This document shows positions 11,056 through 19,198 of a stretch of 40,860 nt of DNA, in pieces. The DNA is taken from contig CANRCM010000004.1 in the NCBI GenBank assembly GCA_947629085.1, forward strand, positions 1 through 40,860, in the 5' to 3' direction. The notes beneath the pieces were generated by a model. It searched no databases, was not told the DNA's origin, and worked only from the letters and a program-made list of their open reading frames with translations. The number at the start of each line of letters is the position of its first letter. The first letter of the stretch is position 1. This DNA is from an uncultured Clostridia bacterium. GTDB lineage: Bacteria > Bacillota > Clostridia > TANB77 > CAG-508. Made by a program: the position numbers and the translations under genes.

Positions 11056-11096
11056 TTGATAAAAGCCCGTGCTTAAATAAGCATAGGCTTTATCAA
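11056..11096 (-). other. Long hairpin between rpsO and pnp
   Basis: On the minus strand TTGATAAAGCCTATGCTTA pairs almost completely with TAAGCACGGGCTTTTATCAA (one bulge, one G-U, one mismatch) around a short loop. It begins a few bases after the rpsO stop. No T-run follows, so it looks less like a terminator than a processing or stability structure. In other bacteria RNase III and PNPase act on stems in this gap; that comparison is an inference here. The remaining 150 bp up to pnp are AT-rich with no clear promoter. Confidence 0.7.
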
Positions 11097-11102
11097 ATAA
11101 AT

Positions 11103-11366
11103 TTATTTTCTTAATCCTAATTTTTTAACAATTTCTCTATATCTATTAATATCTTTTTTAGATAAATAGTTTAATAGATTTCTTCTTTTACCAACCATCT
11201 TTAAAAGACCACGTCTTGAGTGATTATCCTTTTTATGTATTTTTAAGTGTTCGGTTAATTCATTAATTCTTTCTGTTAAAAGAGCAATTTGTACTTCTGG
11301 TGAACCAGTATCATTTTCTTCTCTTTTATAAGTATTAATAACTTCTTGTTTTCTTTCCTTTGTCAT
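11103..11366 (-). CDS. rpsO: Ribosomal protein S15
   Basis: S15 (87 aa) binds the central domain of 16S rRNA and nucleates platform assembly. The protein matches the family along its length: [35 protein letters not shown], and the C-terminal [16 protein letters not shown]. The ATG at 11366 has AGGAGGTG upstream. The leader from the promoter at 11468-11496 to the start codon contains short inverted repeats (TTTAAG/CTTAAA, AGCTTTAAG/CTTTAAGCT). S15 often represses its own translation through its leader, so these could be an autoregulatory structure, but I cannot show this. Confidence 0.98.
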   Translation of the reverse strand: MTKERKQEVINTYKREENDTGSPEVQIALLTERINELTEHLKIHKKDNHSRRGLLKMVGKRRNLLNYLSKKDINRYREIVKKLGLRK

Positions 11367-11435
11367 TATTTACACCTCCTAATTTTATTCTTTCCTTTAA
11401 CTGAGCTTAAAGTTTAAGGTGCTAATCTTAAAGCT

Positions 11436-11467
11436 AAGAAAAAGGTATGTAATTTTTCAACATACCT
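11436..11467 (-). terminator. Terminator after the efp / zinc-ribbon operon
   Basis: Minus strand AGGTATGT, loop TGAAAAAT, ACATACCT followed by TTTTTC. It lies 80 bp after the zinc-ribbon gene. Its 5' arm directly abuts the -10 box of the rpsO promoter, so terminator and promoter are packed together. Confidence 0.85.
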
Positions 11468-11496
11468 ATTGTACTACATTTTGAAATAAATTTCAA
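11468..11496 (-). promoter_or_regulatory. Sigma-A-type promoter for rpsO-pnp
   Basis: Minus strand TTGAAA (11496-11491), 17 bp, TACAAT (11473-11468). The -35 box is part of an inverted repeat TTGAAATTTATTTCAA that could serve as an operator. The initial transcribed bases overlap the terminator hairpin of the upstream unit. Confidence 0.75.
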
Positions 11497-11546
11497 GCTT
11501 TTTTATTATATTTTTATTTCAAAATATTTTTTATTAAATTTAATTT

Positions 11547-12017
11547 TTACATATCGTCATCTTCGTCAAAATCACATCCATGACAACCATGACAGTTACC
11601 ATCTTGACATCCGTTCTCTGAATTGTCATCTATGTCTCCTGACCAATCTAATTCAATTATATTATTACATTCTGGGCATTCAATTTCATTTTTATCTTCA
11701 TTTATATCAGTTATAAATTCTGCATTACAATATGGACATATTATTTCGAAATCAAATCCATCTTCTTCATATATGTTTTTTTCTATATTTGTAATAGTTT
11801 CTTGCATTTTAGACATTTTTTCTTCTATTTGCTGTTGCGATTGTTCTAATTTTTTAATTTCTTCATCCTTATATTCTGTAATATAATTTATTTTTTCTAA
11901 TACTATATCTATAAAATCTGTTACTCTTTTTTTGATGTATTCCAAATCTTCTTTATCTTTTATATTTTTTTCTATGTCATCTAAAAAACTTTTATACTCG
12001 TTTTTTATATCTTTCAT
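11547..12017 (-). CDS. CD1247-like coiled-coil / zinc-ribbon protein
   Basis: A 156-aa protein of unknown function, of the kind often annotated in Clostridia as 'CD1247 N-terminal domain-containing' and found next to efp. Residues 1-80 are helical and charged, probably coiled coil (DFIDIVLEKINYITEY, EQSQQQIEEKMSKMQETI). A zinc ribbon follows with CPYC and CPEC about 23 residues apart. The C-terminus is acidic and rich in Cys and His (CQDGNCHGCHGCDFDEDDDM), which suggests a second metal site. It starts 18 bp after efp, so the two are co-transcribed and end at the terminator at 11436. The family name rests on recall of gene context and the zinc ribbon; the biochemical role is open. Confidence 0.75.
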   Translation of the reverse strand: MKDIKNEYKSFLDDIEKNIKDKEDLEYIKKRVTDFIDIVLEKINYITEYKDEEIKKLEQSQQQIEEKMSKMQETITNIEKNIYEEDGFDFEIICPYCNAEFITDINEDKNEIECPECNNIIELDWSGDIDDNSENGCQDGNCHGCHGCDFDEDDDM

Positions 12018-12035
12018 GTAATTTTATTCACCTTT

Positions 12036-12602
12036 CTATACTCTTTCCATATATTCACATGTTCTAGTATCTATTCTTAAAATATCCCCAATATTTACGA
12101 ATAATGGAACTTGTATTTCTAAACCTGTTTCTAGTTTTGCTGGTTTTCCTGAAGTTGTTGTTGTATTTCCACTAAATCCTGGTTCAGTATATGTAACTTC
12201 TAACTCAACAAATGTTGGTGGTTCTACTGCAAATGTATTTCCTTTGTATGAAAGAATTGTAACTTCCATATTTTCTTTTAAATATTTTAAACAATCTCCT
12301 AGTTGATCTTCATTTAATGGAATTTGATCATATGTTTCATTATCCATGAAATAATATAGACCCCCATCATTATATAAATATTGCATTACTTTTTTTTCAA
12401 TCTCTGCTGCTGGAAATTTATCTGATGGATTAAATGTTTTTTCAAGAGTTGCTCCTGTTATTACATTTTTCAATTTTGTTCTTACAAAAGCTGATCCTTT
12501 TCCTGGTTTTACATGTTGAAACTCTATTATTCTATATACATTTCCTTCCATCTCAAATGTTGTTCCGTTTCTAAAATCCCCTGCTGAATATACCGATGCC
12601 AT
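12036..12602 (-). CDS. efp: Translation elongation factor P
   Basis: EF-P (188 aa) binds between the P and E sites and relieves stalling at polyproline stretches. The N-terminal KOW-like domain has the loop [17 protein letters not shown]35 in PGKG is the residue that carries the activating modification in many bacteria. Two OB domains follow, ending with the family signature [17 protein letters not shown]. The start at 12602 gives [13 protein letters not shown]. The longer frame would add MKGEII, but those codons are the AAAGGAG ribosome-binding site. It has its own promoter at 12658-12686 and is followed at 18 bp by the zinc-ribbon gene. Confidence 0.97.
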   Translation of the reverse strand: MASVYSAGDFRNGTTFEMEGNVYRIIEFQHVKPGKGSAFVRTKLKNVITGATLEKTFNPSDKFPAAEIEKKVMQYLYNDGGLYYFMDNETYDQIPLNEDQLGDCLKYLKENMEVTILSYKGNTFAVEPPTFVELEVTYTEPGFSGNTTTTSGKPAKLETGLEIQVPLFVNIGDILRIDTRTCEYMERV

Positions 12603-12657
12603 AATAATTTCTCCTTTCAAATTTCATTTATTATTTCTATATTTATAAACTTGTATT

Positions 12658-12686
12658 ATTTTATCATAAAATCTTAGAAAAATCAA
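12658..12686 (-). promoter_or_regulatory. Sigma-A-type promoter for efp
   Basis: Minus strand TTGATT (12686-12681), 17 bp, TAAAAT (12663-12658), about 55 bp before the efp start codon. Confidence 0.7.
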
Positions 12687-12709
12687 ATTTTATCACACAT
12701 TTAAGTAAT

Positions 12710-13768
12710 TTATATTACAATATAATTTTTCTCAGATTTTGTTAAACTTATACAACCAAATTTTGTAATTTGAACTGTATCTTCTATTCTAACCCCAAAT
12801 TTCCCTGGTATATAAATTCCTGGTTCATCCGTTACAATCATATTTTCTCTTAATTGTGAATCTGCTTTATAACTAATATATGGTGCTTCATGTATATCTA
12901 ATCCAACTCCATGACCTATACTATGAATCAAATCATATCCATTTAGTTTAAAATCGTTTTCTACCATTTTTGATAACAATCTTGTACTTACTCCGTCTTT
13001 CATTTGTTCTAATGTTTGTACTTGATTCTTTAATACTAAATTATATACTGGTTTTATATATTCTGGAACACTACCAACAAAAATTGTCCTTGTCATATCT
13101 GAACAATATCCGTTTACTTTACATCCCATATCTATTGTTATAATATCATTCTTTAATATTTTTCTATCTGTTGGAACCCCATGTGGTTTCGAAGTATTTT
13201 CACCAGATACTACTATTGGGTCAAATGATACTCCATCTGTTCTTTGTCTATAATACTCTTCTATTTCATTGGCAATTTGTTTTTCTGTCATACCTGGCTT
13301 TATATATATTAACAAATAATCAAAACAATTATCTGTTATTTCACATGCTTTTTGTAAATTACTAATTTCTTCCTCATCTTTTATCATTCTTTGTTTTTCT
13401 ATTATATGTTCTGTTTCAACTAAATTATTGATTTTATATTTCCTTATAAATTCTTTATATTTTGCATATGTAACATAGTTTTCCTCAAATCCTACATTTT
13501 CACAGAACATAAAAAAATTTTCATTATCTTCTTGAGAAACATCACTTATATTATATACTATAATTTCATCATATAATGTTAAAATACTATGTACCTGTTC
13601 GATGTATCTACCATCAGTAATATAAATGTTTTCTTTTCTTGTTAATAGAAGTACTCCTTCTGCATCTATATTAGTTAAATATTTTATATTAGTTGGATTT
13701 GATATTATTAAGCCTTGTAAATCTAAGCTTGCCATTGTATTTCTTAACCACTGTAATTTAGAATTCAT
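12710..13768 (-). CDS. Xaa-Pro aminopeptidase family protein (M24)
   Basis: A 352-aa M24 metallopeptidase of the aminopeptidase P/PepQ group, which removes residues next to proline from peptides. The N-terminal creatinase-like domain (about 1-130) contains ISNPTNIKYLTNID. The catalytic pita-bread domain shows the five metal ligands in context: ITIDMGCKVNGYCSDMTRTI (two Asp), SIGHGVGLDIHEAP (His), VTDEPGIYIPG (Glu) and GVRIEDTVQI (Glu). The length is typical of the short bacterial form. The ATG at 13768 is preceded by GGAGGTG. It follows the prepilin-type peptidase gene at 16 bp and precedes efp, a common clostridial neighbourhood. PepP and PepQ cannot be told apart from sequence alone. Confidence 0.93.
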   Translation of the reverse strand: MNSKLQWLRNTMASLDLQGLIISNPTNIKYLTNIDAEGVLLLTRKENIYITDGRYIEQVHSILTLYDEIIVYNISDVSQEDNENFFMFCENVGFEENYVTYAKYKEFIRKYKINNLVETEHIIEKQRMIKDEEEISNLQKACEITDNCFDYLLIYIKPGMTEKQIANEIEEYYRQRTDGVSFDPIVVSGENTSKPHGVPTDRKILKNDIITIDMGCKVNGYCSDMTRTIFVGSVPEYIKPVYNLVLKNQVQTLEQMKDGVSTRLLSKMVENDFKLNGYDLIHSIGHGVGLDIHEAPYISYKADSQLRENMIVTDEPGIYIPGKFGVRIEDTVQITKFGCISLTKSEKNYIVI

Positions 13769-13784
13769 TCTTCATCACCTCCTA

Positions 13785-14537
13785 TTATCCTTTATACATT
13801 CCTAATGTAAATATTTGCATTAACATCATTTTAATTTGTTCAAAAGGTATATATATACTTATAAAAGTAGCTATAACTATAAAGGGTCCAAATGGTATAT
13901 ATTCATCCGATTTTTTTATTTTTGTAATAAGTAATAGTATGCTAAGTATTGCTCCTATTAAAAAAGATAGCAATGTAATTATTATAATATTTGATAATCC
14001 CAAAAACAAGCCCAATGCTCCCATTAGTTTAACATCACCAAAACCCATAGCTTCTTTACCATATACCAAGGCTCCTAATAATGTTATCAATAAAAATATT
14101 CCTCCACCAGCTAACATTCCTAGTAACATATTGATACTAATTGCTATATCTGATAATCCATAAAGAAATGTAACTATAATTCCTATTTCAAATATTGTTA
14201 AATTTAATCTATTTGGTATTATTTGTAGTTTATAATCAATTACAAATGCTGACAATAATAATGGCGTCAAAATACCATATTTTATTATATCTAAATTAGC
14301 TATTATTGTTTCTTTAATTCCAAATTTATAAACTAAGCCTACATATATTATGGCTGTAATTAACATTAATATATAATTTGGTTTGAAATTCATCTTATTT
14401 TCTATAAAAAATTCTTTTGTGAATATTTTTTTATTTTCAGGCAATCTTTTATTTAACCAATCAACTAATTGTCCTACTATTATTCCTAATATTACTGCTA
14501 ATACATAGTATACAATATATACATCATTTATATACAT
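13785..14537 (-). CDS. Prepilin-type (A24) peptidase
   Basis: A 250-aa polytopic membrane protein with about seven hydrophobic segments. The two catalytic aspartates of the A24 family are in place: D in AFVIDYKLQIIPNR and D in GFGDVKLMGALGLF. Such enzymes cut the leader peptide of type IV pilins and pseudopilins at the membrane. The N-terminal cytoplasmic loop (NKKIFTKEFFIENKM) has none of the CxxC zinc cysteines and no room for a methylase domain, so it resembles the peptidase-only form. No pilin or pilus assembly gene is in the window. It sits 3 bp after yqeG and 16 bp before the aminopeptidase gene. The ATG at 14537 has AAGGAG upstream. Confidence 0.88.
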   Translation of the reverse strand: MYINDVYIVYYVLAVILGIIVGQLVDWLNKRLPENKKIFTKEFFIENKMNFKPNYILMLITAIIYVGLVYKFGIKETIIANLDIIKYGILTPLLLSAFVIDYKLQIIPNRLNLTIFEIGIIVTFLYGLSDIAISINMLLGMLAGGGIFLLITLLGALVYGKEAMGFGDVKLMGALGLFLGLSNIIIITLLSFLIGAILSILLLITKIKKSDEYIPFGPFIVIATFISIYIPFEQIKMMLMQIFTLGMYKG

Positions 14538-14540
14538 TTT

Positions 14541-15044
14541 TTAATTCTCCTTATTTTGTTTTTTCTTATATCTACTCTTTATTATATTTTCAATAGGTCT
14601 TTTCCATGCAGTATACCAATAATCTTTTTTTGATACTGGATCAACTAAAATTGTATACATTTTGCATTTATTCCCGCCTATGATATCTGTAAATATTTGA
14701 TCTCCTACTACAGCTATACTTGATTCATCTTCTTGTAACTCTTTTTGTACTTTTAAAAATCCTGTCTTAAACGGCTTTTTGGCAAAACATTGATATGGTA
14801 TTTGCAATGTATTTGCTACTTTTTCTATCTTTTGCTTTTTATTTGTATTTGATAATATATATAATTTAAAACCATTTTCTTTCATTTGTTTTACCCATTC
14901 AGGAATATGCTCTGAAATATTTTTGTTATAATCTATTAATGTATTATCTACATCTAATACCAATGCTTTTATTTTATTTGTTTTTAAAAATTCAATTGTT
15001 ATTTCTTCTACCTTGCTAAAATATGCATTTGGATATATAAACAT
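14541..15044 (-). CDS. yqeG: YqeG-type HAD phosphatase
   Basis: A 167-aa HAD superfamily IIIA phosphatase; substrate unknown. Motif I is LVLDVDNTLIDYN with both catalytic aspartates, motif II is YILSNTNKK, the lysine is in AKKPFKTG, and motif IV is VVGDQIFTDIIGGN. The length matches YqeG of Bacillus. The start at 15044 gives MFIYPNAYFSKV. The longer frame begins MEEK, which is the Shine-Dalgarno ATGGAGGAAAAAATG. Its promoter is at 15076-15104. The gene heads the unit yqeG - prepilin-type peptidase - aminopeptidase. Confidence 0.92.
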   Translation of the reverse strand: MFIYPNAYFSKVEEITIEFLKTNKIKALVLDVDNTLIDYNKNISEHIPEWVKQMKENGFKLYILSNTNKKQKIEKVANTLQIPYQCFAKKPFKTGFLKVQKELQEDESSIAVVGDQIFTDIIGGNKCKMYTILVDPVSKKDYWYTAWKRPIENIIKSRYKKKQNKEN

Positions 15045-15075
15045 TTTTTCCTCCACTAGTCAAATCTTCAATATT

Positions 15076-15104
15076 ATATTATCAATTATGTTATATTTTG
15101 TCAA
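15076..15104 (-). promoter_or_regulatory. Sigma-A-type promoter for the yqeG operon
   Basis: Minus strand TTGACA (15104-15099), 17 bp, TAATAT (15081-15076), about 30 bp before yqeG. The -35 box is a perfect consensus. Confidence 0.8.
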
Positions 15105-15171
15105 TTACATTTTATTTAAATATTCATAAGATTTATGTATGTTTTATATTGTTTTTTAAGATGTTTATATA

Positions 15172-15205
15172 TCAAAAATAAAAGATCTGGAAATATCCAA
15201 ATCTT
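15172..15205 (-). terminator. Terminator overlapping the sleB stop codon
   Basis: Minus strand AAGATTTGGA, loop TATT, TCCAGATCTT, then TTATTTTTG. The first arm includes part of the TAA stop of sleB (15204-15206). Confidence 0.8.
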
Positions 15206-15896
15206 ATTTACAAAATCTATGTTTACCAATTGTTACAGTAAGGGGTCTAGACCAAATCCATTTGTTTGTTGCTGTGCTAGGATTAAAATAATAAATTGCT
15301 CCATAGGAAGGATCCCAACCATTTAGTGCATCTTGTGCTGCTTTTTTTGCAGTCGAATCTTGTGACAAATTAATTTGTCCATCTTTGACGGCATCGAATG
15401 CTCCATTTTGATATATAACTCCTGCTATCGTATTTGGGAAAGAACTACTTTTTACGCGATTCAACACAACTGCTCCTACAGCTACTTGTCCTGAATACGG
15501 TTCCCCTCTTGCCTCTCCATAAATTAATTTCGATAATAAATTTAAATTGCTAGAATTGCTTGCAGTAGCACTAGATGTTGAACCACTTGAACTATTAATT
15601 CCCATTGCTTTTAAAGTTTGAGAACCCGCAATCCCATCTATTGTTAATCCATTCTTTCTTTGAAAATATTTAACTGCTTCTACAGTCTTACTTCCATAAA
15701 TTCCATCTACACTACCTTTATAGTATCCCCAGTTTTTTAATTTTGTTTGTATTTGTTTTACTTCATCTCCTCTAGATCCATATCTAGATACAGCTTCTAC
15801 ATTATTATTTTGAAATAAATTAATACCTAAAATAATTAATGCTCCTATAAAAACTAACGAAATAATTGTAATTATTTTCTTTTTATTTTTTAACAT
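15204..15896 (-). CDS. sleB: Spore cortex-lytic enzyme SleB
   Basis: SleB (230 aa) is a lytic enzyme that degrades the muramic-lactam-containing cortex during spore germination. An N-terminal signal/anchor (about residues 8-28) is followed by a peptidoglycan-binding domain at about 38-100 (RGDEVKQIQTKLKNWGYY, DGIYGSKTVEAVKYFQ). A serine-rich linker leads to the hydrolase_2 domain with LIYGEARGEPYSGQVAVGAV containing the catalytic Glu, and the end WIWSRPLTVTIGKHRFCK. The start at 15896 is preceded by AGGTGA; an in-frame GTG at 15905 is that site itself. Together with spoVT it shows that the organism forms spores. No ypeB partner is adjacent. A forespore-type promoter is expected, but I cannot identify one with confidence. 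Confidence 0.93.
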   Translation of the reverse strand: MLKNKKKIITIISLVFIGALIILGINLFQNNNVEAVSRYGSRGDEVKQIQTKLKNWGYYKGSVDGIYGSKTVEAVKYFQRKNGLTIDGIAGSQTLKAMGINSSSGSTSSATASNSSNLNLLSKLIYGEARGEPYSGQVAVGAVVLNRVKSSSFPNTIAGVIYQNGAFDAVKDGQINLSQDSTAKKAAQDALNGWDPSYGAIYYFNPSTATNKWIWSRPLTVTIGKHRFCK

Positions 15897-15972
15897 AAAA
15901 ATCACCTAAATGTAAAAATTCTTATATTTATTTTTATCATTTAAGTAATTAATTATACATTTTTTATTCATT

Positions 15973-16998
15973 TTATGAACAATAAAAACATAATGTACTC
16001 TCAAGTCCTATTTCTAAATCTATTAACCCATTTTTATAATTATAATCTAAATCCCTTAAACTTTGAAGAATTTCCTTTAATTCTTTTTCTTTAAAATATC
16101 TTGATTGAGTTTTATATTTATTAACTAGAAACGTTTGATTTGGTTTTAAATTTAAACTAGTTATTATATTTTTATTATTTTCTAAAGCTAATGTTGTAAA
16201 ATATAATTTTTTAAAATGGTTATATAAAGTAATTAATATTCTTTGTACAGGCTCTTTAGTATATATGAGATTTTTTAAAACTTCTAATGATTTTGTTATA
16301 TCCTTTTTTCCTAAATTATCAGTCAATTCAAATATTATACTTTCCATCTTTTTAATTACTAATTTATCAATGTCTTCTTTTTGAATTTTACCATTTTCAC
16401 CTGCATATTCAATTAATTTTCTTATCTCATTTATTAAGTCCTGCATATTAGTTCCACAAGTTTCAATTAAGTATCTAATATTCGAATTATCTATATGTAC
16501 TTTATATCCATTGCATATTGCTTTTATTCTTTTTTCTATCTGTATCGGTTTTTGATAATCAAACTTACATACTGTACCCAAGTTATCTATAGTTTTATAC
16601 AATTTTTGTTTTATATCTACTTCATCTTCAGCAAATACTAATATAACACTTTCATTTATAACTTTAATATTTTGATTAATATATTCATTTATTACTTCTT
16701 TTATCTTAATAATTTCTGTATTTTTTCTCTTTCCCTCTTTTTTTAATATTCCTGTATTTCGTGCTATAATTAATTTTTTTTCATATCCAAAGGCTGGTGT
16801 TTCAATATCAGATATTAATTCACCAATATTAGTATCATCAATTGAAATAAAGTTAATTCCTTTAACTTTATCTCCAAATAATGATTTTATTTTTTTTAAT
16901 GAACTTTCTAATAAAAAAAGTTCTTCTCCATAAAAAAGATATAAACTATTCAATTTATTATTTTTTAATTCTTTTTCTAAATTCTCTATTGTTAACAT
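15973..16998 (-). CDS. holA: DNA polymerase III subunit delta
   Basis: HolA (341 aa) opens the beta sliding clamp within the clamp-loader complex. It matches the family by its length and by the N-terminal LYLFYGEELFLLESSLKKI. The degenerate P-loop region, the central FELTDNLGKKDITKSLEVL segment and the C-terminal helical collar YFKEKELKEILQSLRDLDYNYKNG are also present. The ATG at 16998 follows TTAGGAG. It has its own promoter at 17034-17062. Further from consensus than the ribosomal genes, as usual for this subunit. Confidence 0.93.
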   Translation of the reverse strand: MLTIENLEKELKNNKLNSLYLFYGEELFLLESSLKKIKSLFGDKVKGINFISIDDTNIGELISDIETPAFGYEKKLIIARNTGILKKEGKRKNTEIIKIKEVINEYINQNIKVINESVILVFAEDEVDIKQKLYKTIDNLGTVCKFDYQKPIQIEKRIKAICNGYKVHIDNSNIRYLIETCGTNMQDLINEIRKLIEYAGENGKIQKEDIDKLVIKKMESIIFELTDNLGKKDITKSLEVLKNLIYTKEPVQRILITLYNHFKKLYFTTLALENNKNIITSLNLKPNQTFLVNKYKTQSRYFKEKELKEILQSLRDLDYNYKNGLIDLEIGLESTLCFYCS

Positions 16999-17033
16999 TA
17001 TTATTTCTCCTAAGTTATACTTCTTCTTATTTT

Positions 17034-17062
17034 ATCTTATCATTCTACTATGTTTTTTTCAA
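17034..17062 (-). promoter_or_regulatory. Sigma-A-type promoter for holA
   Basis: Minus strand TTGAAA (17062-17057), 17 bp, TAAGAT (17039-17034), about 40 bp before the start codon and just after the previous terminator. Confidence 0.75.
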
Positions 17063-17079
17063 GTTTTTTCATTAATAAA

Positions 17080-17108
17080 CAATAAAATGCCCCAATTATA
17101 AGGGACAT
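17080..17108 (-). terminator. Terminator after the murB-yvcK-GH133 unit
   Basis: Minus strand ATGTCCC, loop TTATAATT, GGGGCAT, then TTTTATTG. It is about 45 bp past the stop of the debranching-type gene. Confidence 0.75.
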
Positions 17109-17150
17109 AATATTTATTTGATTATTTTTTATTCTTTCTTTTTGATTTTA

Positions 17151-19187
17151 TTATATTCCTAATATGATTCTAAATACTTCTGAAATACTCCATCCTTGTG
17201 CTATCGCACCTTTAGGTAAATATGGTGCTTTTGAATCATATATTTCTGCTATACTTCCAATACAACCTCTTTGATATAACTCTTTTTTAAATGTACTTTT
17301 TGTCTTTTTTATGAGTTTTTTTATTTTTTCTTCTATAACCTTTTTTTCATCTTTCTCCTTTGTAAATTTTAATACATTTTTTAATGAATTATAATATAAA
17401 CCTAATAACCATGTCCAAGTAATTCCTTGATGATAGCTTCTATCTCTTGTTTTTGCATCTCCTTCATATATGTCAACGTAGTTTTCTTCTCCTTTTGCTA
17501 AAGTTTTTAGTCCATATGCATTTATTAATTTTTTTTCTACTATATTTATAATATTTTTTGCCTCTTCTGAATTTGGTTCAATTACAGGATAAGTTAGACT
17601 TAGAGCAAATAATTGATTTGGTCTTATTTTACCATCCCCCAATACATCATATAAACATTTTTTTCTTGAATTATATAATTTTTCATTAAATGATTTTTTA
17701 CAATTATTTGCTATCTTTTTGTATCTTCTAGCTTTTGTATTTTCTTCGTACTTTTTGCTTAAATCTGACATTATCATATTTGCGTTATACCATAAGCTAT
17801 TTACTTCTACAACTTTTCCTGATCTAGGTGTAATTGCAACCCCATCATATTTAGCATCCATCCAGGTATTTTGAGTTTTTTCTGTTCCTGAAACAATTAA
17901 TCCATCTTCATCTAAATAAATATTATTGTTATCAACATCTATTTTATTCATGTAATGTTCTATAATTTCTTGTAAAACATTATAAAATTCTGCTTTTATA
18001 AATTCATAATCTCCAGTATAATCTAAATATCTTTGAATAGCTTCAAATAGCAATAATGATGCATCTACACTATTATATAAAGGTCTATTATCATATCCTG
18101 AATATCCATTAGGAACTAATCCAAATTTAACATCTCTTATCATTGTTTTTAATACTTCTTTTGCTATATCATATCTTTTTATTACTAATAGCAACCCTTC
18201 AAAAGAAATCATACTATCTCTTCCCCAGTCCAAAAACCATGGATACCCTGCTATCAATGTATGTAATTTAAAATTTGGTCTATATACTACAAAATTATCT
18301 GTTGCTATTAAAAAATCTTTTATTAATTGTTCATCTTCTAGTTCTTTTTTTGTCTTTTTTTCTTTTGTGTAATCAATCAAAAGTGATTCATTACATAATT
18401 TATCTAAGCGCATAATTTCGTTATTTATTAAGTCTTTTACATTTATTTGCTCTATATTTTCTTCTAAAGAACATATAAATGAGATTTCTTTTTCCTCTTT
18501 AATTCCTATTTCGACTTCATATCTTCCTGAAACTGCATGATCTTCTTCTGGATAAAATCCTCTTTTTTCTTCCTCTATATAAAACATATTTTTAAAATTA
18601 TCATTATAATGTCTTATATAACTTCCCTCTGATAAATTCATATAAATAGGATTTTCGGAATTATTATCTACAATAACTTTTACTTTTTGATTATGTATTT
18701 CTTGTTTTAAATTAAAGTTATGATTAGTTTTTACTGTATGAAAGTCTCTAAAATTTATAATTGGTGCTATTATTAATTTGGCTTTTTCCTTACCATTTTT
18801 TATATTATAATATACACCAACTGTATTTTTTCCATAATCCATACAAATAATTTTAGTTATTTCTATGTCTTTAACTTTATACTTAAATATTGGAACATAT
18901 TGTTTTTCAAATTCTTCTTGATATTCATATCCTTTAGAAATATATTTTTTACATATATTTGTGTATAAATCATATTTCATTCCGTTTATTTCAATACTTT
19001 CATCTAATTTTGAAAGTACTAAAAACCTTCTTGCAGGCGGTGTTAATGGTGCAATTAATAATCCATGATATTTTCTTGTGTTTGCACCAATTATTGTTGA
19101 AGAACTATATCCTCCAATTCCATTTGTTATAAGCCACTCTTTGTCTAATCCACTTTCTAAATTTAATTTTTCTTTAGTGAACTTCAT
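17151..19187 (-). CDS. Amylo-alpha-1,6-glucosidase (GH133, glycogen debranching type)
   Basis: A 678-aa glycogen-debranching-type enzyme that would hydrolyse alpha-1,6 branch glucose. The N-terminal domain (about 1-270) opens with LDKEWLITNGIGGYSSSTI and RKYHGLLIAP, the standard start of this family. The C-terminal (alpha/alpha)6 catalytic domain carries GYPWFLDWGRDSMISFEGL, WMDAKYDG, VEVNSLWYNA and RDRSYHQGITWTWLLGLYYN. The start at 19187 is chosen because the preceding MEEN codons are the ribosome-binding site ATGGAGGAAAATATG. That site overlaps the stop of the yvcK-like gene, so the two are translationally coupled. With the GT4 enzyme at 2241 it suggests storage-glucan metabolism. Confidence 0.92.
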   Translation of the reverse strand: MKFTKEKLNLESGLDKEWLITNGIGGYSSSTIIGANTRKYHGLLIAPLTPPARRFLVLSKLDESIEINGMKYDLYTNICKKYISKGYEYQEEFEKQYVPIFKYKVKDIEITKIICMDYGKNTVGVYYNIKNGKEKAKLIIAPIINFRDFHTVKTNHNFNLKQEIHNQKVKVIVDNNSENPIYMNLSEGSYIRHYNDNFKNMFYIEEEKRGFYPEEDHAVSGRYEVEIGIKEEKEISFICSLEENIEQINVKDLINNEIMRLDKLCNESLLIDYTKEKKTKKELEDEQLIKDFLIATDNFVVYRPNFKLHTLIAGYPWFLDWGRDSMISFEGLLLVIKRYDIAKEVLKTMIRDVKFGLVPNGYSGYDNRPLYNSVDASLLLFEAIQRYLDYTGDYEFIKAEFYNVLQEIIEHYMNKIDVDNNNIYLDEDGLIVSGTEKTQNTWMDAKYDGVAITPRSGKVVEVNSLWYNANMIMSDLSKKYEENTKARRYKKIANNCKKSFNEKLYNSRKKCLYDVLGDGKIRPNQLFALSLTYPVIEPNSEEAKNIINIVEKKLINAYGLKTLAKGEENYVDIYEGDAKTRDRSYHQGITWTWLLGLYYNSLKNVLKFTKEKDEKKVIEEKIKKLIKKTKSTFKKELYQRGCIGSIAEIYDSKAPYLPKGAIAQGWSISEVFRIILGI

Positions 19188-19198
19188 ATTTTCCTCCA

